Source: Persephonella marina EX-H1
GTDB lineage: Bacteria; Aquificota; Aquificia; Aquificales; Hydrogenothermaceae
Assembly (NCBI RefSeq): GCF_000021565.1
Contig: NC_012440.1
Coordinates: forward strand, 1,194,210 to 1,258,209
Length of the DNA stretch: 64,000 nucleotides
Direction: 5' to 3'
Below are positions 54,346 through 64,000 of this stretch, in pieces. The notes beneath the pieces are model-generated. The model saw nothing but the letters and a program-made list of their open reading frames with translations. It had not been told where the DNA came from and did no database searches. Each line of letters opens with the position of its first letter. Within the stretch, counting starts at the first letter, position 1. Both the position numbers and the translations under genes were made by a program.

Positions 54346-55731
54346 ATGGCTTTTCATCCTCAAGATGTAAAGTTTGATCTTGATCTTATTATGAAATATG
54401 CAAAACCTGCACCAAGATACACAAGTTACCCAACAGCTCAGGAGTTCACACCGGAGATAACAGAAAAACAGTGGAGAGAAAAAGTAATACAATCAAATAA
54501 AAGAAAAACACCCCTATCCCTCTATTTCCATATACCTTTCTGTGAGTCTGCATGTCATTTCTGCGGTTGTAATGTTATTATCACGAGAAGAAAAGAAGTA
54601 GTTCAGCCTTATTTAGAGCATCTTTTTAAAGAGATGGACATTATGTGCTCACTTTTAGACCGCTCAAGAAAGGTCGTTCAGCTCCACTGGGGTGGTGGAA
54701 CGCCTAACTACCTTGAAGATGATCAGACAGTAAAACTTATGGAAGAGATAAAGAAAAGGTTTGATTTTGATGAAAATGCTGAGATGTCTATAGAGGTAGA
54801 CCCGAGACATGTTACAAAGGAAAGAATATTCCTTCTTAGAAAGATAGGTTTCAACAGGATAAGTTTTGGTATTCAGGATTTTAATCCAAAAGTTCAGGAA
54901 GCTGTTAACAGGATACAGCCTGAGGAGCTTATATTTAACGTTATGTCGTGGATAAGGGAAGCCGGGTTTGAAAGTGTGAATATAGATCTTATTTACGGTC
55001 TTCCCTACCAGACTCTTGAAACGTTTACAGAAACTGTTGAGAAGGTTATAAAGCTCAATCCAGATAGAATAGCAAACTTTAATTTTGCTTATGTTCCATG
55101 GCTTAAAAGACTTCAGAGAAGAATAGATGAATCTAAACTCCCACCACCTGCTGAAAAACTTGAGATACTGAAGATGACTATAGAAAAGCTGACAGATGCA
55201 GGATACCTTTTCATAGGTATGGATCATTTTGCAAAACCTGATGATGAGCTTGCCGTTGCCCAGAGAGAAAGAACTCTCCACAGAAACTTCCAGGGATACA
55301 CAACACACGCAGAGGCTGAGCTTATAGGTTTTGGTGCAACATCTATAAGCATGCTATATGATGCCTATGCACAGAACCATAAAAAGCTGAAAGACTACTA
55401 TGAGATGATTGAGGAAGGAAAACTTCCTATAGAAAGGGGAATAATCCTCACACAGGATGACATTATCAGAAGGGACGTTATAATGAGGCTTATGTCCCAC
55501 TTCCAGCTTTACAAGAAAGAGATTGAGGAAAAATACGGAATAGATTTTGATCAGTATTTTGCATCAGAGATGGAAGAACTTAAAGAGCTTGAAAAAGATG
55601 GACTTTTAAAGCTTTATCCAGACAGAATAGATGTAACACCTGCTGGAAGACTTCTTATAAGAAATATAGCTGTTACCTTTGATATCTATACAAAGGCTAA
55701 AAAGGAAAAGAGATTTTCCAAAGCTATATAA
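54346..55731 (+). CDS. hemN: Oxygen-independent coproporphyrinogen III oxidase
   Basis: Radical SAM haem-pathway enzyme. The cluster and HemN-specific motif YFHIPFCESACHFCGCNV is at about 58-75 (Cx3CxxC followed by the HemN-type extra Cys); HWGGGTPNYL and SIEVDPRHV are typical. The start at the ATG at 54346 follows GAGGTGA; the upstream in-frame GTG is part of that site. True HemN rather than HemW by the CGC motif. About 461 aa. Confidence 0.95.
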   Translation: MAFHPQDVKFDLDLIMKYAKPAPRYTSYPTAQEFTPEITEKQWREKVIQSNKRKTPLSLYFHIPFCESACHFCGCNVIITRRKEVVQPYLEHLFKEMDIMCSLLDRSRKVVQLHWGGGTPNYLEDDQTVKLMEEIKKRFDFDENAEMSIEVDPRHVTKERIFLLRKIGFNRISFGIQDFNPKVQEAVNRIQPEELIFNVMSWIREAGFESVNIDLIYGLPYQTLETFTETVEKVIKLNPDRIANFNFAYVPWLKRLQRRIDESKLPPPAEKLEILKMTIEKLTDAGYLFIGMDHFAKPDDELAVAQRERTLHRNFQGYTTHAEAELIGFGATSISMLYDAYAQNHKKLKDYYEMIEEGKLPIERGIILTQDDIIRRDVIMRLMSHFQLYKKEIEEKYGIDFDQYFASEMEELKELEKDGLLKLYPDRIDVTPAGRLLIRNIAVTFDIYTKAKKEKRFSKAI

Positions 55732-56001
55732 ATGTATCTTAAAAAGTTACTATTAATATTACTGGTTGTTTTTTCTGTAGGTTACTCTGCCGTTCATCAC
55801 CATCAGGACGGTAGGGTTCATTTAGACTGTCCTGTATGTTTATTCCAGATAAATAATCTGTCTGATGGTTCTGTAGAAAGCTTTGAAGCTGTAATCTTAC
55901 AGTTTCCCTCAGACATATACTTTCCTGAAAATCAGGTTTTATATCTTCAGAGGATAGTCTCATACATATACCAGCGTGCACCTCCTTTATCCGATCTCTG
56001 A
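55732..56001 (+). CDS. Small exported His/Cys-rich protein (DUF2946-like)
   Basis: 89 residues with signal peptide MYLKKLLLILLVVFSVGYS, then HHHQDGRVHLDCPVCLFQ, a His cluster with CPVC, and a RAPP ending. This layout recalls DUF2946-type small proteins linked to metal uptake. It begins directly on the hemN stop and ends 41 nt before the barrel gene. Metal binding (Cu or Zn) is a plausible inference. Confidence 0.65.
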   Translation: MYLKKLLLILLVVFSVGYSAVHHHQDGRVHLDCPVCLFQINNLSDGSVESFEAVILQFPSDIYFPENQVLYLQRIVSYIYQRAPPLSDL

Positions 56002-56042
56002 TCGGCTTTTAAACAGGTAAAAACAATAAAAGGAGGTGCGTT

Positions 56043-56972
56043 ATGCATTTTTATATCTTTATTCTGTTTTTTTCTATTTTTAGTTATGTTAAAGCTTTTG
56101 AGAATATAAACTTTATCTTTGATTTTTCCTACGTTGGAAGGGATAAGGATATCTACAGTGTTGATGATGAGCATTCTGATTTTATGATGAATAAAGATAA
56201 AGGATTCAATCTGAATTATGGGGAGTTGAGTATCTCATACCCAGTTGAAAAAGGTATAAAGTTAAAGGGCGTTTTCCATTTAACTGAGGAATCCTTTGAG
56301 ATAGGTGAGCTTTATTTTTTCACAGGAGATACTTTCAGATTAAAAGGTGGAAAGTTCAGAAGCTCTGTAGGAATACTGAATGAAAGACATCAGCATGAAT
56401 GGGAATTTTCCGATATTCCTGTTTTTTACCAGAGCTTCTTTGGATACCACGCCTTAACTGAGAAAGGTATTCAGGTTTCTTATCATCATAAATATATCAT
56501 TTCGGGCTTTGAGATACTTCAGGGTGAGAATGAGTACAGTTTTGGAAAGGGAAAAGGTGATCTTTTTACATTTTTTGTAAAAGGGAATCTTCCTTATATA
56601 AAACCTGTTTTTTCGTATCTTGATGGTGGATTTAGAGAAGATCAATCTTCAGGAAGAACAAGAATGATATTTACAGGTGCAGAGATTTCGTCTTTTAAAA
56701 ATGTCAGATTTCAGGGAGAGTATGCGTATAGAATAAAAGAGGGTGATAAATCTTCCGGATATTACATCCAGATGGTTTACAGTGCAGAGAAAGCTGTTGA
56801 AACGGGATTGAGATATGGATATGTTGAGAACGGTGAGTACAGGTATTCAGGGATGATAACCTTCAGATTTTCAGAGTATATAAAATTAAGAGCTCAGTAT
56901 AACTATTACAGATCACAGATCAATGAGTTTATTTTGGAACTGACATTTAAAACTGGAGAAGATGAACATTGA
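56043..56972 (+). CDS. Outer-membrane beta-barrel protein
   Basis: 309 residues with signal MHFYIFILFFSIFSYVKA. Barrel-like strands with KGGKFRSSVGILNERHQHEW and FSDIPVFYQSFFG, a block typical of a family of putative outer-membrane proteins that have GxxNxxHxHxWxFxDxP. The two His may bind metal. Lacks a TonB box or plug domain. AAGGAGGTGCG before the ATG; paired with the small His/Cys-rich protein, so possibly metal-related. Confidence 0.7.
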   Translation: MHFYIFILFFSIFSYVKAFENINFIFDFSYVGRDKDIYSVDDEHSDFMMNKDKGFNLNYGELSISYPVEKGIKLKGVFHLTEESFEIGELYFFTGDTFRLKGGKFRSSVGILNERHQHEWEFSDIPVFYQSFFGYHALTEKGIQVSYHHKYIISGFEILQGENEYSFGKGKGDLFTFFVKGNLPYIKPVFSYLDGGFREDQSSGRTRMIFTGAEISSFKNVRFQGEYAYRIKEGDKSSGYYIQMVYSAEKAVETGLRYGYVENGEYRYSGMITFRFSEYIKLRAQYNYYRSQINEFILELTFKTGEDEH

Positions 56973-57038
56973 TACACTTTTCAAATGACTGATTTTTAAT
57001 ATATTATTTATTCTTTAACAGGAATCTGAGGTGTGAAT

Positions 57039-59804
57039 ATGGACAGAATTGTGATACATGGTGCAAGACAGCATAACCTGAAAAATATTGATCTGGAGAT
57101 ACCTAAGAATAAGCTGATCGTTATTACAGGTCCTTCAGGATCGGGAAAGTCATCACTTGCCTTTGATACCATATATGCTGAAGGGCAGAGAAGGTATGTT
57201 GAAAGCCTCTCTGCCTATGCAAGACAGTTTTTAGGTCTTATGGAAAAACCAGATGTTGACAGTATTGATGGTCTCTCACCTGCTATAGCTATTGATCAGA
57301 AAACAACATCAAAAAACCCAAGATCAACAGTTGGAACCGTAACGGAGATTTACGACTACCTTAGGCTTTTGTTTGCAAGGGTAGGGAAACCACACTGTCC
57401 GGAATGTAACAGTATAATAGCCTCACAGTCTGCTGAGGAGATATCTGAGCAGATCCTGAAGTTTCCAGAGGGAAGCAAGATACAGATCCTTGCTCCTGTT
57501 ATCAGAGGGAAGAAAGGAGAGCATAAGGATATTTTTGAAAAGATAAACAGAATGGGATTTCCAAGGGTCAGGGTTGACGGTGATATATATCTTGTGGAGG
57601 AAGTTCCAAAACTTGAAAAGAATAAAAAACATACCATAGAGATCGTTATAGACAGAATTGTTATAAAAGAGGGAATCAGAACAAGACTGAATGACAGTAT
57701 AGAGCAGGCTTTAAAGTTGGGTGACGGCATCGTAGTTGTGAACAATCTATCTGAAGGAAAGGATCATATTTTCAGCGAGAAGTTTGCCTGTCCACAACAT
57801 GGATTTTCTATAGCGGAGCTTTCTCCAAGACTTTTCTCATTTAACAGTCCTTACGGAGCCTGTCCCGAATGTAAAGGGCTTGGGATAATACATAAGATAG
57901 ATATTGATACACTTATAGATTACAACAGGGCTGTTATTGAGTCATTCCGTATAACAGATAGTTTTTACTTTAAGTATGTGAAAGGGATTATATACGACAT
58001 CATCTATTATCACGGTATAAATAAATTCACAAAGTTTAAGGACCTTCCTGAGGATGTTAAGGATGAGCTTATTCTTGAGATAGTTCCTCATCTTGAAAGA
58101 AAGTATCTTGAGACGGACAACGAGAAGCAGAGAGCAGAGCTTGAAAAGTTTATAAGGGAAGTAAGATGTCCTGTGTGTAAAGGATCAAGACTGAAAAAGG
58201 AAGCTCTCTATGTCCTTATAAACGGCAGATCTATCTGGGATGTGGTCAGGATGAATATCCTGGAGAGCTACAGATTTTTTGAGGATTTTGAGAAATCTCC
58301 AATGTCTGAGAAGGACAGAGTTATAGGAGAGAAGATCATAAAGGAGATAAAGGAAAGACTGAAATTTTTAATAGATGTTGGTCTTGATTATCTTACACTT
58401 GAGAGATCCGCAACAACGCTCTCAGGAGGAGAAGCTCAGAGAATAAGACTTGCTACACAGATAGGATCAAAGCTCAGCGGAGTTCTCTATGTCCTTGATG
58501 AGCCTTCAATAGGTCTCCACCCAAGGGATACTGCGAAACTTATAAACACGTTGAAAGAGCTTAGAGATCTTGATAATACTGTGATAGTTGTTGAACACGA
58601 TCCAGAAACGATTGAAGAGGCTGATGTTATAGTTGATATGGGTCCAGGAAGCGGTGTGTATGGTGGGGAGATCGTTGCTGTAGGGACGCCAGAAGAGATA
58701 ATGGAAAACCCCCATTCATTAACAGGTAAGTATCTGAGCGGAAAACTGAAGATACCGGTTCCTAAGGAAAGAAGAAAGCCTGATCCAGATAGAAAGCTTG
58801 TTATAAAAGGTGCTAAGGAACACAACCTGAAAAATATAGATGTAGAGATCCCACTTGGACTTTTTGTCGCTGTTACAGGGGTTTCAGGAAGTGGAAAATC
58901 AACGCTTATATACGATATTCTCTGGCAGGCAGCAAAAAACAGATTTCACCACAGAAATGATTATGTTGGAGATCATGATACTATAGAAGGGTGGGAACAT
59001 ATAGACAAGGTAATAAATGTTGACCAGTCTCCAATTGGAAGAACGCCAAGATCAAACCCTGCAACTTACACAAAGGTTTTTGATCAGATAAGAGCACTTT
59101 TTGCAGCAACACCAGAGGCAAAAATAAGAGGATACACACCTGGTAGATTCTCATTTAATGTGAAAGGTGGAAGATGTGAAGCATGTAAAGGAGATGGTGT
59201 TGTAAAAATAGAGATGCACTTCTTACCTGATGTTTATGTAACATGTGAGGTATGTCAGGGGAAAAGGTACAACAGGGAGACTTTATCTGTTTTATACAAG
59301 GGAAAGAATATATCTGATATTCTTGATATGACTGTAGCAGAAGCACTTGAGTTTTTTGAGAATGTGCCTTCTATCAGAAATAAACTTAAGGTTTTAAATG
59401 ATGTAGGACTTGATTATATAAAACTTGGACAGCCTGCAACAACACTCTCAGGCGGAGAAGCTCAGAGGATAAAACTGACAAGGGAGCTCTCAAAAAGAGA
59501 TACAGGAAAAACTCTTTATTTTCTTGATGAGCCAACTACAGGACTTCACTCACATGATGTGGAAAAGCTTATAAGGGTTCTTAATAAACTTGTGGATAAA
59601 GGAAATACAGTGGTAGTTATTGAACATAATCTTGATATAATCAAAAATGCAGACTGGATTATAGATCTTGGTCCAGAGGGAGGAGACAGAGGAGGACAGA
59701 TTGTAGCTGTAGGAACACCTGAGGAGATAATGGAAAATCCAAACTCGTATACAGGACAGTTCCTGAAAAAGTATCTTCAGGATGAGAGATTAACGAGCGT
59801 TTAG
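57039..59804 (+). CDS. uvrA: Excinuclease ABC subunit A
   Basis: Damage-sensing ATPase of nucleotide excision repair. Two ABC modules: Walker [15 protein letters not shown] and [13 protein letters not shown], signatures [13 protein letters not shown] and [13 protein letters not shown], Walker [13 protein letters not shown] and [12 protein letters not shown]. Zinc fingers CPEC/CPVC and CEACKGDG...CEVCQG. 921 aa. Start at the ATG at 57039 behind GAGGTGTG; the GTG before it lies in the ribosome binding site. Confidence 0.97.
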   Translation: MDRIVIHGARQHNLKNIDLEIPKNKLIVITGPSGSGKSSLAFDTIYAEGQRRYVESLSAYARQFLGLMEKPDVDSIDGLSPAIAIDQKTTSKNPRSTVGTVTEIYDYLRLLFARVGKPHCPECNSIIASQSAEEISEQILKFPEGSKIQILAPVIRGKKGEHKDIFEKINRMGFPRVRVDGDIYLVEEVPKLEKNKKHTIEIVIDRIVIKEGIRTRLNDSIEQALKLGDGIVVVNNLSEGKDHIFSEKFACPQHGFSIAELSPRLFSFNSPYGACPECKGLGIIHKIDIDTLIDYNRAVIESFRITDSFYFKYVKGIIYDIIYYHGINKFTKFKDLPEDVKDELILEIVPHLERKYLETDNEKQRAELEKFIREVRCPVCKGSRLKKEALYVLINGRSIWDVVRMNILESYRFFEDFEKSPMSEKDRVIGEKIIKEIKERLKFLIDVGLDYLTLERSATTLSGGEAQRIRLATQIGSKLSGVLYVLDEPSIGLHPRDTAKLINTLKELRDLDNTVIVVEHDPETIEEADVIVDMGPGSGVYGGEIVAVGTPEEIMENPHSLTGKYLSGKLKIPVPKERRKPDPDRKLVIKGAKEHNLKNIDVEIPLGLFVAVTGVSGSGKSTLIYDILWQAAKNRFHHRNDYVGDHDTIEGWEHIDKVINVDQSPIGRTPRSNPATYTKVFDQIRALFAATPEAKIRGYTPGRFSFNVKGGRCEACKGDGVVKIEMHFLPDVYVTCEVCQGKRYNRETLSVLYKGKNISDILDMTVAEALEFFENVPSIRNKLKVLNDVGLDYIKLGQPATTLSGGEAQRIKLTRELSKRDTGKTLYFLDEPTTGLHSHDVEKLIRVLNKLVDKGNTVVVIEHNLDIIKNADWIIDLGPEGGDRGGQIVAVGTPEEIMENPNSYTGQFLKKYLQDERLTSV

Positions 59805-59873
59805 AAGGTTTTAAAAAGATTCTGTATTTATTTGAAGATAAAATACATATAAATCTTTCATAAAGGTAATTTT

Positions 59874-60621
59874 TTTTATCTTCCACTTAGTTCAAAGAAA
59901 ACTGGCTTTGTTCTTCGTCCTGATGTTCCTAAGGACTTGCAGCTTTCTATCCCACTTAGTTCAAAGAAAACAATCAGTCTATAGCAACTTCACCTTTACC
60001 TTAAAGGCTTTCTATCCCACTTAGTTCAAAGAAAACTTCATCTATGGGGAGCAAAGAAAAAACAGAGACTCTTCTTTCTATCCCACTTAGTTCAAAGAAA
60101 ACGAAGACAAAGAAGGAGTTAGATATTTCATCTCAGCTGGCTTTCTATCCCACTTAGTTCAAAGAAAACCATTGTATTAACATTCAAGAGATTTGTCAAT
60201 AGGTACTTTCTATCCCACTTAGTTCAAAGAAAACTTCAACATTGCTTTCTATTTGGAATGACAAATACGGCTTTCTATCCCACTTAGTTCAAAGAAAACC
60301 CCTCAACACCTTTAGCTTTCAGTTCGTCTATTTTTCTTTCTATCCCACTTAGTTCAAAGAAAACAAGTTACAGGGAATGTTCCTCTGGTTCTTAGAGGCT
60401 TTCTATCCCACTTAGTTCAAAGAAAACAGGACTGGTTACCTGTCTTTTTTCTTATTTTTTTGCTTTCTATCCCACTTAGTTCAAAGAAAACCTCCATTTT
60501 CTTTTCCTCCTTTTTTGTTTGATCGCTTTCTATCCCACTTAGTTCAAAGAAAACTGAGCAGGCAAATATGCTGATAGCTGTTTTCGTTGATACTTTCTAT
60601 CCCACTTAGTTCAAAGAAAAC
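59874..60621 (-). CRISPR. CRISPR array, 12 repeats of 29 nt, 11 spacers, read leftward
   Basis: Eleven identical 29-nt repeats start at 59943, 60008, 60074, 60141, 60206, 60271, 60336, 60399, 60463, 60526 and 60593; a twelfth at 59874-59902 has four mismatches in its first nine bases (plus-strand view). Spacers are 34-40 nt. Read on the minus strand the repeat begins GTTTTCTTTG and ends GGGATAGAAAG, like type I-B repeats with their AUUGAAAS-type handle, so transcription is leftward from the 60.6-kb side; the degenerate repeat is then the old, leader-distal end. Cas6 nearby would cut it. Confidence 0.97.
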
Positions 60622-60978
60622 CCATCATTCTAACGATATAAAAAAATATAGTGATTTGGCAAGCTATAAAGCTATTTAGAGAAGGATCATTCTACTTTTA
60701 TACATCTTTGCAAAAATAAGTAATCTGCATCAAAGCTGTAGTAATGCAATTATACTTATTATCATTATCTTATAAACGTTGATTATCAAGGATTAAAAAT
60801 CTTAGTCTTTCTCACTCAAAATGCATTTAATCTGACCCTATTCTCATACCATGTAACCATTTTATACTTATTATAAGGTAAGAAAATATCTGCTATAATT
60901 CTAAAAAAATAGAAGACAAAACTTTATTAAAACAGAAAATCGCTTTTTACTGGGGGAATAAACTTCAGGAAGGGAGAT
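60622..60978. other. CRISPR leader and divergent cas promoter region
   Basis: 357 bp without genes, very AT-rich. The part next to the array (60622-60750) is the leader by position (adjacent to identical repeats, opposite the degenerate one). Near the cas side a TATAAT at 60894-60899, with a weak TTATAA 17 bp upstream, could start the cas operon. An AGGAAGGGAG ribosome binding site precedes cas6. Confidence 0.6.
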
Positions 60979-61776
60979 ATGAGAATAAAAATCATAATCG
61001 AAGCAGAGAAACACCCTATTATATACAGACATAGGGCAGTTTCATTCATTAAAGAAGCTTTAAAAAAAGCTGATATAGACTACAAAGAATATCTTTACAG
61101 AGGCAAGATAACCAAACCTTTCTGCTTTAACATTCCTTCTCCTAAAAATGTTCCTTCACAAAAAGAAGAAATACAGATAGATGAAAACTTCATAATAGAA
61201 GATACTGTTTATTCATTGAACGGATCCTATCTTTCCCTATATGTATCTGCTTCTGATTATCGGTTCTTAATAAGCCTATTTAATGGAATCAAAAGAATGG
61301 GAGCTTTTGATTTTAGCTCAGATACAAATATGCTGATAAACGGCAAAAAGATATCTTGGGGTATAAAAAAGGTTATTTACCTTAACGAGAGACCTATTAG
61401 ATCTGATAGGATCATTTTTAAAACAAATTCACCCATATTAGTAGAAGATATAAATGACAAACCAGTTCTGTTTTCAGACAAAAATTTTGAAAAAGAACTA
61501 AATGAAATAACAGACAGAATACTCAGATCTGAACATATTAAAGGCAGAGGACTTGAAAAACCATTAAAGTTCAAACCTCTAAAAATGAACAAAAAAGTTA
61601 TAAAGCACACATTAAAAAAGTTCAGAGAGAAAACAGGAAAACCTATCATGTATCTCACAGGAAATTACGGAATTTTTGAGCTGTCTGGACATCCGAAGGA
61701 TCTTGAGATTCTCTACAAGATCGGCATTGGCAACAGAACCGGCCAGGGCTTCGGCATGGTGGAGGTAGTGGGATAA
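60979..61776 (+). CDS. cas6: Cas6 CRISPR RNA endonuclease
   Basis: Cuts the CRISPR transcript within the repeat, leaving an 8-nt handle. 265 aa, double ferredoxin-like fold; the Gly-rich loop GIGNRTGQGFGMVE closes the C-terminus, and HPIIYRHRAVSFIKEAL near the N-terminus has the likely catalytic His. Codes from the ATG at 60979 and overlaps the next gene by 1 nt. Divergent from the array. Confidence 0.93.
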   Translation: MRIKIIIEAEKHPIIYRHRAVSFIKEALKKADIDYKEYLYRGKITKPFCFNIPSPKNVPSQKEEIQIDENFIIEDTVYSLNGSYLSLYVSASDYRFLISLFNGIKRMGAFDFSSDTNMLINGKKISWGIKKVIYLNERPIRSDRIIFKTNSPILVEDINDKPVLFSDKNFEKELNEITDRILRSEHIKGRGLEKPLKFKPLKMNKKVIKHTLKKFREKTGKPIMYLTGNYGIFELSGHPKDLEILYKIGIGNRTGQGFGMVEVVG

Positions 61777-63479
61777 TGGAAAGGGTTTATCTTGGAGACT
61801 GGCTTTGTAATGCAGGAATTATAGGGTTTTTGAAGATAAATCATCATCTATGGAAAATAGAAAGAGAAAAACTGATATCTCAGGATGAAAGTCTGTTAAA
61901 GTTCGGAGATAACTATTTAGAGTTTGACAGGAAGATATTTGAAGGTTTCTCTGAGAGGTTTTTTGATTATGCTTTTCACCAGTATGGTAGGTATGAAAAT
62001 TTATTAAATCTTTTTAAAGAATACATAGAAGATTTACAAAATTTGGATGATGAGGAAAATTTTGAAAAATTAGCAAAGAAATATTTTAAAAATAAAGATA
62101 TAAAAATAGAGAACCTACCAACTCTTTTACCAGTTGAAATATTTGATAGATTTAAAAGGATTTTACAGGGATTTACTCTTTTGAAGAAAAAGTTGAATAA
62201 GATACCTTCAAAAAATGATATAAAAAAAGATAAAAATTTACTAATTGATGTTTTAAATGAAGCTATCTCAATAATGGAATCTGAAAGAGAAGAATTTTGG
62301 GAAAGTGATGTTCAGATATATCTAAGAAATATCTACGGACAGAAAAGCTTTTTAAACCTTAGTGTTAATAAAGATAGATTTGAAAAATTTTATAAAGATT
62401 TTGAAAAACCTTTAATTGAAAGCAGTGTTAAACGTGACAAAACTTATAAATGCATAAACTGCATAGACAGGCAAGCCAAAAAAGATACTATTTTTGATAC
62501 AGGAATTTCTAAATTTTATGGATTAAATCCAGATAGTGTGAACTTTGTCTGGAACTTTAAACCAAAACTTCCCCTCTGTGAAATCTGTGAAATTATTTAT
62601 TTCTCTTATTTTGCTGGATTAATCCCCGTGAATAAGAATGGAAAAACTGTTTTCTATTATGTTAATTCCGACACTTCATTAGAAAGTCTGTTAAAAGAAA
62701 ATCTTTTACTTGAAAGAAAACTTACAAAAGAGATTTCTGAAAATCCATTTATTGAATTTTTCACAGAACTTGTTTTGATGTCTGAAGAAGAAAGAGCAAG
62801 ATATACATTACAAAACACAGTTATTATAGAATTGGACTTAAACAATGAAACGATGCCAAAGATTTACAGTTTTAATATTTCAAGGGAAAAAGCAGAATTT
62901 TTAGTAAACAACAAAGAAAACTTCCAAAAATTATCAAAAGTATTTTACAAGATAAAGAATGACAGCTTTTCAGTATTACCGGAAGTTATAGAAAAAACGT
63001 TAAACAACAGTTTGAACTTTAAGTATTTAAACAGATTGATAAAATTACATTTAAAAAACGCCAATGACTCAAGCTATTACGCCACAAATATAACCAGCTA
63101 TCAGCTTCAGTTATTAAATCTTTTAACAAAGGAATTTTTACAAAAAGTAATTTTAGGAGGAACTGATATGGGTATTGATGAAAATAATCTCTGGAGCATT
63201 TACTACCAGGGTATAGACCTTGCAAAAAAACTAAGAGAATCTAATGCTGAAAATAAGATCCAATCAATTGCTTACAAACTTCTTAATGCTCTCAGGATAG
63301 GAGATACAAATCAGTTTATGGATGTCCTGATCAGAACATATATGGCTTATGGAGAAGAAATTCCTTCCACTTTTGTGAAAGCCATATCTGATAAAAATAC
63401 ATTTTATCCTTTAGGCTATAGCTTTTTAAATGGATTACTCGGCAAAGAAAAACCAAAGGAGGTTTCAAATAATGAGTAA
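61776..63479 (+). CDS. Cas8, Cst1 (CXXC-CXXC) type, of subtype I-B
   Basis: Large Cascade subunit (PAM recognition). 567 aa with two zinc-type pairs, CINC near residue 226-229 and CEIC near 267-270, the hallmark of the Cst1 (CXXC-CXXC) family of Tneap-type I-B systems. The rest is poorly conserved and Lys/Asn/Phe-rich. Its end overlaps cas7 by 8 nt. Family from the CXXC pairs plus neighbours; would be cas8b/cst1. Confidence 0.85.
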   Translation: MERVYLGDWLCNAGIIGFLKINHHLWKIEREKLISQDESLLKFGDNYLEFDRKIFEGFSERFFDYAFHQYGRYENLLNLFKEYIEDLQNLDDEENFEKLAKKYFKNKDIKIENLPTLLPVEIFDRFKRILQGFTLLKKKLNKIPSKNDIKKDKNLLIDVLNEAISIMESEREEFWESDVQIYLRNIYGQKSFLNLSVNKDRFEKFYKDFEKPLIESSVKRDKTYKCINCIDRQAKKDTIFDTGISKFYGLNPDSVNFVWNFKPKLPLCEICEIIYFSYFAGLIPVNKNGKTVFYYVNSDTSLESLLKENLLLERKLTKEISENPFIEFFTELVLMSEEERARYTLQNTVIIELDLNNETMPKIYSFNISREKAEFLVNNKENFQKLSKVFYKIKNDSFSVLPEVIEKTLNNSLNFKYLNRLIKLHLKNANDSSYYATNITSYQLQLLNLLTKEFLQKVILGGTDMGIDENNLWSIYYQGIDLAKKLRESNAENKIQSIAYKLLNALRIGDTNQFMDVLIRTYMAYGEEIPSTFVKAISDKNTFYPLGYSFLNGLLGKEKPKEVSNNE

Positions 63480-64000
63480 CTTACAACCAAAAGGATTAAC
63501 AATATCAATAATCTTTGATGCGATGAGTTTAAACTATGGAGAAGGAGTTGGAAATATTTCTGAACTAAAAAAATTATCAAGGTCTGGCGAGCTTTACTCT
63601 TATGAATCAAGACAGGCAATAAGGTTTGATACATACCGATTACTAAAAGAAATTTTTGGGATAGATAGTGATAAAGAAGAACCTCTAACAGGGGACAATG
63701 ATGTTGTTCAATTTAAACCTGAAGCTAATGTAAAAGATTATATTGAAGCTGATTTATTTGGTTATATGAAAACAGAAAAAGATAAAGGGGCTTTAACAAG
63801 GCCTGCAGTAGTTAGAATAAATCCAGCAATATCTTTAGAACCTATGAATTTAGATGTGGAGTTTGGAACAAATCTAAATTTTGCTCAAAGAGCAGGAACA
63901 AATCCTAATCCTTTCCAGTTTGAACACCATTCTTCCCTTTACTCGTACACCATAACCATAGAACTTGATAAAGTAGGTAAAGACGAAAACGACGAAATTG
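63472..64000 (+). CDS. cas7: Cas7, Cst2/DevR type (cut by window end)
   Basis: Backbone subunit of the crRNA complex. Starts at the ATG at 63472 behind AGGAGG, overlapping cas8 by 8 nt; the first 176 codons are present. LTISIIFDAMSLNYGEG, SRQAIRFDTYRLLKE and the block GALTRPAVVRINPAISLEP match the Cst2/DevR family. The remaining I-B genes (cas5, cas3, cas4, cas1, cas2) would lie beyond the window. Confidence 0.9.
   Translation, partial: MSNLQPKGLTISIIFDAMSLNYGEGVGNISELKKLSRSGELYSYESRQAIRFDTYRLLKEIFGIDSDKEEPLTGDNDVVQFKPEANVKDYIEADLFGYMKTEKDKGALTRPAVVRINPAISLEPMNLDVEFGTNLNFAQRAGTNPNPFQFEHHSSLYSYTITIELDKVGKDENDEI

Noticed and set aside
59874-64000. Link between the CRISPR-Cas locus and the Tn7-like element (CAST)
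   Set aside because: They are 15 kb apart, separated by housekeeping genes; the cas operon looks like a normal defence I-B system with cas6 and a full-length cas8.

Overview
The window (64 kb, AT-rich) looks like a chromosome segment of a thermophilic, chemolithotrophic Aquificota bacterium, most like Hydrogenothermaceae (Persephonella or Sulfurihydrogenibium type). This rests on frequent TTG starts behind strong AGGAGG sites, heavy use of ATA, AGA and AGG codons, Gram-negative envelope genes (lnt, several porins, mlaE), and runs such as ispE-tRNA-prs-rplY-pth-rpsF-ssb-rpsR-rplI-dnaB. The genus is an inference; no 16S gene or database was available.

Layout. 1-3.3 kb: ClC chloride channel (cut by the window edge) and the TrkH/TrkA potassium system. 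3.4-11.3 kb: a radical-SAM protein and an envelope redox cluster (porin, small soluble protein, FMN-binding protein, two related four-helix membrane proteins, ApbE on the other strand, a second porin, a large lipoprotein with two CxxCH motifs). 11.2-15.3 kb: a minus-strand operon carA - CDF/NifX-like fusion - tandem UspA - tyrA. 15.4-24 kb: housekeeping genes (ispE, tRNA-Gln, prs, rplY, pth, rpsF, ssb, rpsR, rplI, dnaB, mlaE, pfkA, spoVG). 24-26.7 kb: DUF481 barrel, ferredoxin, lnt, tRNA-His.

26,772-44,558 is a complete Tn7-like transposon of 17,787 bp. Both ends are visible (TGTAGTTTTTCA ... TGAAAAACTACA), bounded by a 5-bp target duplication ATTGT, and it lies 33 nt downstream of tRNA-His. 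Transposition genes tnsA (frame-interrupted), tnsB, tnsC and tniQ lie at the far end. The cargo is a defence operon: a type I restriction-modification system (hsdM, hsdS, hsdR) interleaved with an AbiJ-like/HEPN protein, an ABC-type ATPase with an unusual Walker A, and a YgjP-like metallopeptidase. There is also an unrecognised 368-aa gene and a decayed IS256-type transposase. Directly against the distal duplication sits a second, slightly diverged copy of the tRNA-proximal transposon end, the footprint of an earlier insertion at exactly the same base.

44.7-48.9 kb: broken antitoxin gene, lipoprotein, two tRNA-Leu genes, a DUF4143-type ATPase behind paired palindromes, a short inverted-repeat element, queE and two small unknown genes. 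49-59.8 kb: tig-clpP-clpX-engB, trpA, hisH, hemN, a small His/Cys-rich exported protein with an outer-membrane barrel, and uvrA. 59.9-64 kb: a 12-repeat CRISPR array read leftward, then the divergent start of a subtype I-B (Tneap-like) cas operon (cas6, cst1-type cas8, cst2/DevR-type cas7), cut by the window end.
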